Below are positions 42,819 through 51,365 of a stretch of 64,000 bases of DNA, one piece after another; the first letter of the stretch is position 1, and the number at the start of each line of letters is the position of its first letter. The notes beneath the pieces were generated by a model, which saw only the letters and a program-made list of their open reading frames with translations, did not search any database and was not told where the DNA came from. The translations under genes were made by a program, and so were the position numbers. Origin of the DNA: CAZLIC01 sp964559535 (GTDB taxonomy: Bacteria; Pseudomonadota; Alphaproteobacteria; Rhodobacterales; Rhodobacteraceae); NCBI GenBank assembly GCA_964559535.1, contig CAZLIC010000003.1, positions 62,001 to 126,000 of the forward strand, written 5' to 3'.

Positions 42819-44422
42819 ACGGCCAGGTCCAGCGGGTGACCTGTGCCAAGGTTGATGCCCTGCACCCGGCCCAGCAGGCGCCCGTCTCCGGCCGTTCCCA
42901 CGGGAACCACCGCCCGCGCGCACCCCCCGCCCGCCAGGGCCGCCATCGCCTCTGCCTCTGGCACAAAGCGCACCGGACCGGGCGACAGGAACACCATCGA
43001 CGCCTCGGCATATCCCGCCACGAACAGTGTCGGTGCGGGGCAGGCGGCGCTACGGGCCACCGTCAGGATGGCGGGGGCAGGGAACAGCGATGGCGTGCGG
43101 GCAAGGCTGTAGACGACGGCGCCCTGAAAGGCGGCCCCCGCCAGCCACAGCCCCGCCAGGGCCACCGCCCCGCAGGTCCGCCGCTGTGCCCAAAGAAACA
43201 CCACGAACCCCAGCGACAGCCCGGCAACGCCCAAGGCCAGCGGCCCCCACGGCACCGGCGCGATGTGCTGCACCATCAGTGCCACCAGCACCGCCACCGG
43301 CAGCAGCGCCACGACAAGGGCCAGCCCCGCCGCCCAGCGCGACAGGGGTTCGCGCAACACCCGGTCCCACACCAGCGCCACCGCCAGCGCCAGCCCCGGC
43401 AGCGCGGGCAGGGTATAGTGCAGAAGCTTGGTGCTGACCGCCTCGAACACCAGCCAGCCGGGCACGAACCAGGCCAGCGCGAACACGACCCCCGCCGTGG
43501 ACCGCCCGCGCCAGATGGCAGGCAGACCCAGCGCCAGCGCGACCGAGGCCGGGAAGAAGGCCAGCCAGCCGGTCAGCGCATAGTATCCCGGTGGCGCCCC
43601 GTGCCCTTCCTGCCCGTGTGCCACCTTGCCCAACAGGTCGCGCCCCAGCGCCTCGTCCCAGAAGGCGCTGCCCGCCTTCAGCGTGATCGCCACATACCAC
43701 GGCACGACAATCAGCAGCACCAGCGCCAGCCCCGCCAGCGGCCGCAGGCCCAGAAGCCAGCGCAGACCCCGTGCCCGCACCGACAGGACCACGGCCGTCA
43801 GCGCCACAAACAGCAGGCCCACAGGCCCCTTCACCAGAAGGCCAATCCCCGTGGCCGCCCAGAACAGCGCCGCCTGCCCGCGGCCCAGCCGCAGCCCCGG
43901 CGCGAGGCCCTGGCCGGTGCCCAGCCACAGCCGCGCCAGCGACAATTGCGCTGCCAGCACCGTCAGCAGCACCACCGCGTCGGTCTTGGCCAGCCGCGCC
44001 TCGGCGCCCAGCACGAACATGCCCGCCATGCACAGGCCCGCCAGCAGCCCTGCCCGCGCGCCGCCGAACAGCTGCGCGATCCGCGCCGTCAGCACCGCGG
44101 CCAGCACCGCGGCCAAAAGCGAGGGCAAGCGATAGCGCCAGATCGGCGCACCCTCGGCAGGCCCTGTCGCCGCCACGGCGGCCGCCTGCATCCAGTAGAT
44201 GCCCACCGGTTTCTTGTAGCGGGTGCCGTCCTGGAAACGAATGTCGATCGGGTCGCCCGTTTCCAGCATCTGCCGCGACGACACGGCAAAGCGCGCCTCG
44301 TCGCGGTCCACCGGCGGCAGGGCCACAAAGCCGGGCAGAAACGCCAGCAGCGCCAGAAATGCCACCACGAACAACCCCGCCCGCGGCGACAGGTCCGCCA
44401 GCCAGCGCTCGATCCGGTCCAT
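42806..44422 (-). CDS. ArnT-like glycosyltransferase family 39 membrane protein
   Basis: A 538-residue polytopic protein. The family's acidic first-loop motif appears as PPVDRDEARFAVSSRQMLETGD, followed by RYKKPVGIYWMQ. About a dozen transmembrane helices and a short C-terminal soluble part follow. The group transfers sugars from polyprenyl-phosphate donors to lipid A, proteins or glycans on the periplasmic side. Acceptor and donor are unknown. Neighbouring genes give no pathway context. Confidence 0.87.
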   Translation of the reverse strand: MDRIERWLADLSPRAGLFVVAFLALLAFLPGFVALPPVDRDEARFAVSSRQMLETGDPIDIRFQDGTRYKKPVGIYWMQAAAVAATGPAEGAPIWRYRLPSLLAAVLAAVLTARIAQLFGGARAGLLAGLCMAGMFVLGAEARLAKTDAVVLLTVLAAQLSLARLWLGTGQGLAPGLRLGRGQAALFWAATGIGLLVKGPVGLLFVALTAVVLSVRARGLRWLLGLRPLAGLALVLLIVVPWYVAITLKAGSAFWDEALGRDLLGKVAHGQEGHGAPPGYYALTGWLAFFPASVALALGLPAIWRGRSTAGVVFALAWFVPGWLVFEAVSTKLLHYTLPALPGLALAVALVWDRVLREPLSRWAAGLALVVALLPVAVLVALMVQHIAPVPWGPLALGVAGLSLGFVVFLWAQRRTCGAVALAGLWLAGAAFQGAVVYSLARTPSLFPAPAILTVARSAACPAPTLFVAGYAEASMVFLSPGPVRFVPEAEAMAALAGGGCARAVVPVGTAGDGRLLGRVQGINLGTGHPLDLAVYAP

Positions 44423-44485
44423 TCCCTGTCCCCGTGGCTTGGCACATGCCTGCCACGGCGGCGTGTCATGAATGCAATGCTGCCG

Positions 44486-46414
44486 TCAACCCGCCGCCAG
44501 CGCCGCCTGCCGCGCCTTCGTCACCGCCTCGGCCTCGCGGCCCCAGACCTCTTCGTAGTGGTCGAAGGCGGCGGTGAAGCGGGCCGTGCCCTGCGTGGCC
44601 CCGGCCAGCGCCGGGTGCAGGTCGGCCACGGCCAATTCCGGCAGCAGCGCGCGGAACACGTCCCAGCCGCGCTGCGCCGGGTCGGCCTCGAACCCGATCA
44701 CATGGCCCTTCAGCCCGGCGAACAGCGGCACCAGCGACCCGGTGAACACCGCAGGCACCTGCACCGCTACCCGCAGGATGGGCTGCAGCAGCACCGGCCC
44801 GGCCTTCTCCAGCGCCTCGCGCACGGCGGCACGGGCCGCGGTGCGGAAGGCGTGGTCCGAACTGTCCACGGCGTGGTGCTTGCCGTCGGTCAGCGTCACG
44901 CCCACGTCGACCACCTGAAACCCCAAGGGCCCCCGCGCCAGCGCATCGCGCGCGCCCGCCTCGACCGCGTCGAAATAATTGCGCGGCACGGCGCCACCCT
45001 TCACCACCTCGTCGAAGGCAAAGCCTTCGCCCCGCGCGCGGGGGGTCAGCACAATGGTCACATCGGCAAACTGCCCGGCCCCGCCGGTCTGCTTGCGGTG
45101 GCGGTGCGCATGTTCGATGCGGGCCGTGGCGGTTTCGCGGAAGTGGCCGCCTTCGGACGTGTCATCGACCGGCACGCCGAAGTCGTCGGTCAGCAGGGCC
45201 AGCACGCGGCGCAGGTGCATCGGCCCCTGCACGCGCAACACCGCCGCGCCGCCCTCATCCGCCGTGCCCACGGCCAGGGCAGGGTCGGTCTCGGCCAGCC
45301 GGGCCAGCGCCGCCGACAGACGCACGTCATCCTTCTGCGACCGCGGGGTGATGACGCGGGAAAGCATCGGCGCGGGCGCCTCGGCCCAGGCGGGCCGTGG
45401 CAACGCGGCCTCGGTCAACAGCGCATGGCCCACCGGCAGGTGGTCCGACTTCACCGCCAGCGCCACCTCGCCCGCACCCAGCGCCGCCAGCACGCCACCA
45501 CCCGGCGCCTGCAGCCCGCCCAGGTTGCCGCCGCCCAGCCGGTGCCCGGCCGCCACGCCCGCCCCCAGGGCGCGCACAAACGTCACCTTGCCCAGATGCT
45601 TGCGCACCTGCGCATGCAGCGCCACCGCCACGGCGCCCTTGCCCAGCCGCGCCGCGGCCCGCTCGGCCTGCGGCGTCTCGTGCCGCAGCGCCTTCATCAG
45701 CCGCATCACGCCGTTCGACTGTGCCGCGGCGCCCAGGAACACCGGCACCAGCACAGTGTCGGCCAGTTCGCGCCGGGCAATGGAAAACAGCGCGTCGCTG
45801 GCGGGCTGGCTGTCCTCGATCAGCTCTTCCAGCAGCGCCTCGTCATAGTCGGCCATGTGTTCCAGAAGTTCCGTCCGCGCCTCAGCCTCGCGCCCGCGCA
45901 GGTCGGGCGGGATTTCCACCAGGGTCGAGGTCTGGCCGGGTCGATAGCGCCAGGCGCGTTCCGAGATCAGGTCAACGGCGCCCACCACGCGGTTGCCCTC
46001 GCGCATGGGCACCTGCCGCAGCACGATGGTGTGCCCGGTATACACCTGCAGCGCCGCCACAATGTCGCGCACCCGCGCCTCGGCCACATCCATGCGGTTC
46101 ACGAAGATCATGCAGGGCACCCCGGCCCGTTCCGCCGCTGCCAGCAGCGGGGCGGCCAGCACCGCCGCCGCCGGGTCCGGCGGCACCACCACCAGCGCCA
46201 CGTCGGCCGCCATCAGCGCGGGCCCCGCCATGCCGGCAAAGTCGGCACCGCCCGCCAGTTCCAGCGCGCACCAGGCGTCACCCATGAAGCCGAAGCGCGT
46301 CACCGTCAGGTGATCGGCGGTATCGGTCGCGGCATTTCCTTCCAGGCCGGCCAGCCGCGCAACCAGCGTGGACTTGCCCGCCTGCGACGGACCCAGCACC
46401 AGGACAGTACGCAT
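44486..46414 (-). CDS. EF-G-like protein with degenerate GTPase motifs
   Basis: A 642-residue EF-G paralogue, shorter than EF-G (about 690). The P-loop GPSQAGKSTL is present at 8-17. Switch I is almost absent. The DTPG motif is replaced by LELAGGADF, and NKxD reads NRMD. Domains II to V are recognisable (GGHFRETATARIEHAHRHRKQTGGAGQFADVTI; LLQPILRVAVQVPAVFTG; GLKGHVIGFEADP). It may therefore bind GTP weakly or act without hydrolysis. GGAGG is well placed before the ATG. It is not the housekeeping fusA, which normally lies with rpsG and tuf. Confidence 0.85.
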   Translation of the reverse strand: MRTVLVLGPSQAGKSTLVARLAGLEGNAATDTADHLTVTRFGFMGDAWCALELAGGADFAGMAGPALMAADVALVVVPPDPAAAVLAAPLLAAAERAGVPCMIFVNRMDVAEARVRDIVAALQVYTGHTIVLRQVPMREGNRVVGAVDLISERAWRYRPGQTSTLVEIPPDLRGREAEARTELLEHMADYDEALLEELIEDSQPASDALFSIARRELADTVLVPVFLGAAAQSNGVMRLMKALRHETPQAERAAARLGKGAVAVALHAQVRKHLGKVTFVRALGAGVAAGHRLGGGNLGGLQAPGGGVLAALGAGEVALAVKSDHLPVGHALLTEAALPRPAWAEAPAPMLSRVITPRSQKDDVRLSAALARLAETDPALAVGTADEGGAAVLRVQGPMHLRRVLALLTDDFGVPVDDTSEGGHFRETATARIEHAHRHRKQTGGAGQFADVTIVLTPRARGEGFAFDEVVKGGAVPRNYFDAVEAGARDALARGPLGFQVVDVGVTLTDGKHHAVDSSDHAFRTAARAAVREALEKAGPVLLQPILRVAVQVPAVFTGSLVPLFAGLKGHVIGFEADPAQRGWDVFRALLPELAVADLHPALAGATQGTARFTAAFDHYEEVWGREAEAVTKARQAALAAG

Positions 46415-46545
46415 GTTCCCCTCCTCCCCTTGCGGGGTGGCCCCGGCTGCGCCCGTTTCGTCCGGGCGGTCTCGGTCCACCCCCGGGGTCATGTTCGGCC
46501 CAGCGTGGCGGGCAGGTCAACCGAATTGCGCAGGGGGTGGGCCGG

Positions 46546-47361
46546 TCAGCCTTCGTGCCAGCCGTCGATGGCGGCCAGCGCCTCGTCCGCCGTCTCGACA
46601 TAGCGGAACAGCTGCAGGTCCTGCGGCGAGATCACGCCCGCCTCGGCCAGCGCGCCCCAGTCGATCACGCGTTCCCAGAAGCTGCGGCCGAACAGCAGGA
46701 ACGGCACCCGCTGCATGCGCCCCGTCTGGATCAGGGTCAGGCTCTCGAACGTCTCGTCCAGGGTGCCGAAGCCGCCGGGAAACACCGCAATCACCGACGC
46801 GCGCATCAGGAAGTGCATCTTGCGGATGGCGAAGTAGTGGAAGTTGAAGCACAGTTCCGGCGTGACGTACCCGTTCGGCGCCTGTTCGTGCGGCAGCACG
46901 ATGTTCAGCCCCACCGAACGCCCGCCCGCCTCGGCGGCGCCGCGGTTGCCCGCCTCCATCACTCCCGGCCCGCCGCCGGTGCAGATGATGCCGTGGGTGC
47001 CGTCACCGGCCAGCGACCGCTCGGTCATCGCCCGCGCAAAGCGGCGCGCCTCGTCATAGTAGGGGGCCATGGCCGCCAGGCCCGGCGCCGCCAAGGATGC
47101 CATCTCGGGCGCCGGGATGCGGGCGCCGCCGAACATCACCACGGTCGACTGCACGCCCGCCTCGTCCAGCGCCAGCTCTGGCTTCAGCAGTTCCAGTTGC
47201 AGCCGCACCGGGCGCGTTTCGTCGCGTGTCAGGAAGGCCGGGTCGGCAAAGGCCAGGCGATAGGTGCCCGACCGCGTCTGCGCCGTGTCGGGAATGCGCC
47301 GTGCCGCCGCCAGATCCTGCCCGCTGTTGCGGAAGGGATGCGCGCGTGCCTTGTCTGTCAT
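46546..47361 (-). CDS. LOG-family protein (TIGR00730-type)
   Basis: A 271-residue Rossmann-fold protein. FPGGFGTLDETFE is the PGGxGTxxE motif of LOG proteins, and TGGGPGVMEAGNRGAAEAGG binds the nucleotide monophosphate. LOG enzymes remove ribose-5-phosphate from cytokinin or other nucleotide monophosphates. The N-terminal 80 residues form an extension found in the longer subgroup. It lies downstream of two exported-protein genes on the same strand after a 61-bp gap. Confidence 0.88.
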   Translation of the reverse strand: MTDKARAHPFRNSGQDLAAARRIPDTAQTRSGTYRLAFADPAFLTRDETRPVRLQLELLKPELALDEAGVQSTVVMFGGARIPAPEMASLAAPGLAAMAPYYDEARRFARAMTERSLAGDGTHGIICTGGGPGVMEAGNRGAAEAGGRSVGLNIVLPHEQAPNGYVTPELCFNFHYFAIRKMHFLMRASVIAVFPGGFGTLDETFESLTLIQTGRMQRVPFLLFGRSFWERVIDWGALAEAGVISPQDLQLFRYVETADEALAAIDGWHEG

Positions 47362-47422
47362 GCCGTGCCACCTGTGTTGCCAGGCGCAACTATAGGCAGG
47401 CGCGGCAGAATGGCGATGCCTC

Positions 47423-48109
47423 TCAGCTGGACCGCAGAAGGATGCGCGTGGTGTCCAGTGCCGCGGAAATGCGGGTGTAGTCGTCGGCGGCCGAGCCGGG
47501 GGCCGACCGCAGCAACACCGTCTGCGCCTGCGCCACGATGGCGGCGGCGGCGGCGTCCACCTCGGGCGAAGGCACAACCGGCACCAGCGGGCGCGGCGAG
47601 GCCACGTTGCCCCGGCGCACCGTCACGCGCGGCTGGCTGCGGCTGCGGTTGGCCTGCGCCAGGTCGCGCAGGTTGGCGGCGGCGTCCGACAGGGCGGCAC
47701 GGGCGGCGGCCTTGTCGCCGGTGGTGGGCATCGCCGCGGCAATCTCGGCCAGACCGGCGGCCACGCAGTCAATCGTATAGGCACGGTCCGGCAGGTCACG
47801 GCACAGTTCCGTCACCTGGGTGATGCGCGAAGCCGTGTCTGCCGAAACTGCGGCATCACCCGCGGCAGCCAGATCGGGTGAAGCCGCGGCACCACCTGCG
47901 GCGCCCGCAGCGGCCCCTGTTGCCGCTTCCGGCGCGGCACCCAGTACGCCACCGGCCTCGTCCGGCGCGCCGGGCAGCACCACGGTTGGCAAGATCACCG
48001 GCGGCACAAAGACCAGCGGCACCGCAGTGACCGGGTCCTGCCCCGCCTGCCCGGCCTGCCCCGCCATCAACGCCAGCACGACGGCTGCCACCCCCTGCCG
48101 GATCGTCAT
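47423..48109 (-). CDS. Hypothetical exported Ala-rich protein
   Basis: A 228-residue protein with a signal-like N-terminus (MTIRQGVAAVVLALMAGQAGQAGQ). A low-complexity Ala/Gly segment spans about 50-90, then a folded-looking part with one Cys pair (VTELCRDLPDRAYTIDCVAAGL) and helical Ala-rich repeats. I do not recognise the family. The ATG overlaps the stop of the upstream exported-protein gene by 4 bp, so the two are coupled and probably act in the same envelope process. Confidence 0.72.
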   Translation of the reverse strand: MTIRQGVAAVVLALMAGQAGQAGQDPVTAVPLVFVPPVILPTVVLPGAPDEAGGVLGAAPEAATGAAAGAAGGAAASPDLAAAGDAAVSADTASRITQVTELCRDLPDRAYTIDCVAAGLAEIAAAMPTTGDKAAARAALSDAAANLRDLAQANRSRSQPRVTVRRGNVASPRPLVPVVPSPEVDAAAAAIVAQAQTVLLRSAPGSAADDYTRISAALDTTRILLRSS

Positions 48110-48843
48110 GGTGTGCCCCCCTTGGCAAAGATCCAGGCCACCGAGATCGACAGCCGCTGTTCCTCCAGCCGGTCGGTCGCGTCGTCCAGCGTCAGGTTCA
48201 TCACCAGCGGCAGATCGCCCGATGGTCGCAACGAAACCCCCAGCGACAGCGCCTCGCCCGTCCAGGCCACCGAGCCCCCGAGGTTTTGCGTGAAGCCCGC
48301 GCCGATGCCCGCGAACACCCCCGGCTGCGTGCCGTTGTCGCGCAGGTGGCTGCCGGCACCCAGCGTGAACATCACCGGCATCTGCCCGCCGCCCATCGGC
48401 ACGGCGGCAAATCCCGTCACCATGGCCGCTACCGAGGGGTCATTGTCCGACGATTCGCCCCAGGCCGCCAGATTGTCGACCTCGACCCCGGCATAAACCG
48501 GCACCTGCCCGGTGGCGATGCGTCTCGACAGCTTGAAGCCCAGGTAACCCGAATCGCCAAAGTCATCGGTCAGCGAGGTGATGACCGCCTTGCCCTGCAC
48601 GCCCACGCCGGTTTCGGCGTTGCCCAGGCCCAGGCCCAGTTCCAGCGAGCCGTCCGTGCGCGCGTTCATCGGGCTGCGTCGGGTCCCGGACAGGGCCACG
48701 TAACCGACGCCCGCCGGTGCGACCGTGGCCGAGGGGATGCCCAGAAGCGTGAGGTTCCTGCTCTGCGCCCAGACGGGTCCGGTCAGGACACCGGCCGCCC
48801 CGAACAGCGCCAGCCCTGCAGCAATCCACTTCGCGTCCCGCAC
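48106..48843 (-). CDS. Hypothetical exported protein, probable outer-membrane beta-barrel
   Basis: A 245-residue protein started at GTG 48843, which has GGAGG 5 nt upstream. The signal peptide runs to PVWAQS. The mature part alternates short hydrophobic and polar strands (LELGLGLGNAETGVGVQGKAVIT, GVFAGIGAGFTQNLGGSVAWTGEAL, LSISVAWIFAKG), which suggests a small outer-membrane barrel. No family recognised. It is divergent from a marR gene with a 162-bp gap. Confidence 0.7.
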   Translation of the reverse strand: MRDAKWIAAGLALFGAAGVLTGPVWAQSRNLTLLGIPSATVAPAGVGYVALSGTRRSPMNARTDGSLELGLGLGNAETGVGVQGKAVITSLTDDFGDSGYLGFKLSRRIATGQVPVYAGVEVDNLAAWGESSDNDPSVAAMVTGFAAVPMGGGQMPVMFTLGAGSHLRDNGTQPGVFAGIGAGFTQNLGGSVAWTGEALSLGVSLRPSGDLPLVMNLTLDDATDRLEEQRLSISVAWIFAKGGTP

Positions 48844-48991
48844 CTGTCCTCCGATTGTCCACCCCGCAAGCCCGCCCCGAGTCGGGAAAGGCTGCCGGAC
48901 CTCCTTTTGGCACATCCTCACTCCGGCGCAACCATCCGTCTGCACCGGCATGCAGGACACGACGGAAGGGTTGCGTTCGGTCACTGGATAA

Positions 48992-49003
48992 GTGTATATG
49001 CAC
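48992..49003. promoter_or_regulatory. Candidate MarR operator, upstream site
   Basis: GTGTATATGCAC is a near-palindrome ending 3 bp before the marR start codon. Its match to GTGTATCTACAC at 49473-49484, before the next gene, suggests a shared operator that would give autoregulation. Confidence 0.5.
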
Positions 49004-49005
49004 GC

Positions 49006-49431
49006 ATGAACCTTGAAAGCCCGCTCTGGTGCCTGACCCATCGCATGACGCGCGCCGCGCGCCTGCTGACGCGCGGGTTCGAGGCCGCGGCCGAAGCGCA
49101 GGGGTTTCCGATGACGGCGCCGCAGTTCACCACGCTGGCCCGGCTGTCGGGGCATGGTGCAACGGCAGTGGGCGAACTGGCCCGCTTGCTGGCCACCGAC
49201 CGCACCACGCTGACGCGCAATCTGGCCGTGCTGCAGGCCCGTGGCTGGATTGCCCCCGGCGATGCCGACGACCGGCGGCAGCACCGCTGGGAACTGACCG
49301 AGGCCGGCCGCAAGGCGCTGAACGACGTCATGCCAGTGTGGCGCACCTGGCAGGCCGGGCTTGTCAACAAGCTGGGCCCCGATGCCGTGACCAGGCTCTT
49401 TGACGCCCTGAGAACACTCGAAACCGACTGA
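49006..49431 (+). CDS. MarR-family transcriptional regulator
   Basis: A 141-residue winged-helix protein. The recognition region reads TAVGELARLLATDRTTLTRNLAVLQARGWI, followed by the wing sequence PGDADDRRQHRWELTEAG. The C-terminal helix dimerises. Two GTGTA-type palindromes flank the gene, one overlapping its own translation start and one before the next gene, so it probably represses both. The ligand is unknown. Confidence 0.88.
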   Translation: MNLESPLWCLTHRMTRAARLLTRGFEAAAEAQGFPMTAPQFTTLARLSGHGATAVGELARLLATDRTTLTRNLAVLQARGWIAPGDADDRRQHRWELTEAGRKALNDVMPVWRTWQAGLVNKLGPDAVTRLFDALRTLETD

Positions 49432-49472
49432 CCTGCCGGATGACCCGGCGCCTCTCGACCTTGCCCAAAAAC

Positions 49473-49484
49473 GTGTATCTACAC
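49473..49484. promoter_or_regulatory. Candidate MarR operator, downstream site
   Basis: GTGTA-TC-TACAC has perfect 5-bp arms around two bases. It lies 15 bp before the start codon of the membrane-protein gene at 49500 and directly upstream of its AAAGGAG ribosome-binding site. Confidence 0.55.
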
Positions 49485-49499
49485 ATAAAGGAGATGAAG

Positions 49500-50126
49500 A
49501 TGACCGCGTTGCCCCAAAGCCCGAAGCTGCCATTCCCTGCCCTGCCGATCCTTGCCCTGCTGCTGCCCCTGTGGGCCGCGGCGATCATCGTGCTGGCCAC
49601 GCAGGGCGCCTTTGTCCAGACGACCGGCGGCCCGCCCTTGGCCGTGATCACCGCCATCCTGACCCCCGTCGCGGCGTTTGCCCTGCTGTGGCAGGTGGCA
49701 CCGGGCCTGCGCGCCTGGGCCGCCACGCTGGACCCCGCGCTCTTGGCCGGTGTGCAGGCCTGGCGCGTGCTGGGGGCGGTGTTCCTGTTCACCTGGTGGC
49801 TGGGCCATCTGCCCGCGCCCTTTGCCATCGTGGCCGGGATCGGTGACATCGCCGTCGGCGTCTTTGCCGTCGGCACCACGCTGGCCATTGCCCGCGGCCA
49901 GGCAGGCTGGCAGGCGCGGTCGCGGCGGCTGGCGGTCATGGGCCTTGCCGACTTTGCCACCGTGCTGACGCTGGCCACGCTGTCGGGACAGGGCGGTCCG
50001 CTGCAGGGGCCGGACGGCCTGACCGTCGCCGCAATGCAGCAGCTGCCGATGATCCTGATCCCCGGCTTCCTGGTGCCGCTGTTCATCATCCTGCACATCC
50101 TGTCCTGGCTGCGCAGCCGGGGCTAG
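49500..50126 (+). CDS. Hypothetical multi-pass membrane protein
   Basis: A 208-residue protein with about six hydrophobic segments (ALPILALLLPLWAAAIIVLAT, LAVITAILTPVAAFALLW, AWRVLGAVFLFTWWLGHL and others to PGFLVPLFIILHILSWL). I choose ATG 49500 because AAAGGAG lies 6 nt before it; ATG 49494 would abut that site. The likely regulator is the adjacent MarR protein. No family or function recognised. Confidence 0.78.
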   Translation: MTALPQSPKLPFPALPILALLLPLWAAAIIVLATQGAFVQTTGGPPLAVITAILTPVAAFALLWQVAPGLRAWAATLDPALLAGVQAWRVLGAVFLFTWWLGHLPAPFAIVAGIGDIAVGVFAVGTTLAIARGQAGWQARSRRLAVMGLADFATVLTLATLSGQGGPLQGPDGLTVAAMQQLPMILIPGFLVPLFIILHILSWLRSRG

Positions 50127-50197
50127 GCCGACCTCCGTTGCGCGGGCAGCGCCTTTCGGCTAAGGCCCGCGCACACCACCGGACCGGGGAGATGCCG

Positions 50198-51022
50198 ATG
50201 TCGTACAGCGCGCTGGAAGCGGAAATCGAAGCCGCCTGGGACGCGCGCGACAGCATTTCACCAGCCACCAAAGGGGCCGTGCGCGATGCGGTCGAGGCCA
50301 CGCTGACGGCGCTGGACAGCGGCGTACTGCGGGTTGCCGAGAAACGCGGCAATGACTGGCACGTGAACCAGTGGGCGAAGAAAGCCGTGCTGCTGTCGTT
50401 CCGGCTGACCGACATGTACGAGATTTCCGGCTCGAACGGCGGGTCGAACTGGTGGGACAAGGTGCCCTCCAAATGGCAGGGCTGGGGCGAGAGCCAGTGG
50501 CGGGCGGCGGGCTTCCGCGCCGTGCCGGGGTCGATCGTCCGGCGGTCGGCCTATATCGCCAGGGGCGTCGTGCTGATGCCGTCCTTCGTGAACATCGGCG
50601 CCTATGTCGACGAAGGCTCAATGGTGGACGGCTGGGCCACCGTGGGGTCCTGCGCGCAGATCGGCCGCAACGTGCACCTGTCGGGCGGCGTGGGCATCGG
50701 CGGGGTGCTGGAACCCATGCAGGCAGGCCCGACGATCATTGAAGACAACTGCTTCATCGGCGCCCGCTCCGAAGTGGTGGAGGGCTGCATCGTGCGCGAA
50801 GGCAGCGTGCTGGGCATGGGCGTGTTCATCGGCAAGTCGACCAAGATCGTCGACCGCGAGACAGGCGAGGTGATGTACGGCGAGGTGCCGGCGGGGTCGG
50901 TCGTGGTGGCCGGGTCGATGCCGTCGAAGGGCGGGATCAACCTCTACTGCGCGGTGATCGTCAAACGGGTGGACGCGCAGACGCGGTCCAAGACAAGCAT
51001 CAACGAGCTGTTGCGCGACTGA
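50198..51022 (+). CDS. dapD: 2,3,4,5-tetrahydropyridine-2,6-dicarboxylate N-succinyltransferase
   Basis: A 274-residue protein, the exact length of E. coli DapD. A left-handed beta-helix of hexapeptide repeats is evident (VVLMPSFVNIGAYVDEGSMVDGWATVGSCAQIG; NVHLSGGVGIGGVLEP; CFIGARSEVVEGCIV). It transfers succinyl from succinyl-CoA in the DAP/lysine pathway that feeds peptidoglycan. GGGGAG is 6 nt before the ATG at 50198. Confidence 0.96.
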   Translation: MSYSALEAEIEAAWDARDSISPATKGAVRDAVEATLTALDSGVLRVAEKRGNDWHVNQWAKKAVLLSFRLTDMYEISGSNGGSNWWDKVPSKWQGWGESQWRAAGFRAVPGSIVRRSAYIARGVVLMPSFVNIGAYVDEGSMVDGWATVGSCAQIGRNVHLSGGVGIGGVLEPMQAGPTIIEDNCFIGARSEVVEGCIVREGSVLGMGVFIGKSTKIVDRETGEVMYGEVPAGSVVVAGSMPSKGGINLYCAVIVKRVDAQTRSKTSINELLRD

Positions 51023-51365
51023 TCCGATCCTGTCCCCTCCCCGCGCGTCAGGCACGGCCGAGGTGCCCGGGCACCTGCACGGGGGTCGGCGAATGGGCGC
51101 TTTGACCTGTGGCTCAATGCCGGATGCCGGGCATGCCTTCCCCGCCGCACCGACACATCGAGGTCCCTGTGCCCCACACGGGACAAAAGCGGCGGTTCCT
51201 TCCGGATCCGCCCGTCACCCCAGCGTTGCAGACGCCGCATCCGTAAACAAACCCCTAACAGGCGCCCGCAAGCCATTGATTTTGCTTGTGTGGCCCCTGT
51301 GTCCCAGCGTGGGACGCCACTGTCCCACGGCCCCCCAAAAGGCGCTTGGGCTGCGGCAATTCGGC
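51023..51365. other. 343-bp convergent gap holding a composite intergenic element
   Basis: The stretch lies between the 3' ends of dapD and the D,D-carboxypeptidase gene, so it is not expected to hold a promoter for either. I see no protein gene. Its right part is composite element copy 2. The left part is GC-rich with no clear structure. Confidence 0.6.
51243..51330 (+). repeat. Composite intergenic element, copy 2
   Basis: GTAAAC (51243-51248), GGCGCCCGCAAG, a CCATTGATTT block (from 51273) and the inverted repeat GTCCCA-GCG-TGGGAC (51301-51315) follow in the same order as copies 1 and 3. The CCATTG block to GTCCCA distance is again 29 nt, counted from the base before CCATTG. An extra half-site TGTCCCACGG follows at 51321-51330. 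This copy lies in a convergent gap. Confidence 0.72.

Noticed and set aside
42674..46603. A 1309-codon open frame on the plus strand
   Set aside because: It runs antisense to the ArnT-like and EF-G-like genes, is extremely Arg/Gln/Pro/His-rich and has no recognisable domain. Long antisense frames are expected at this GC content.
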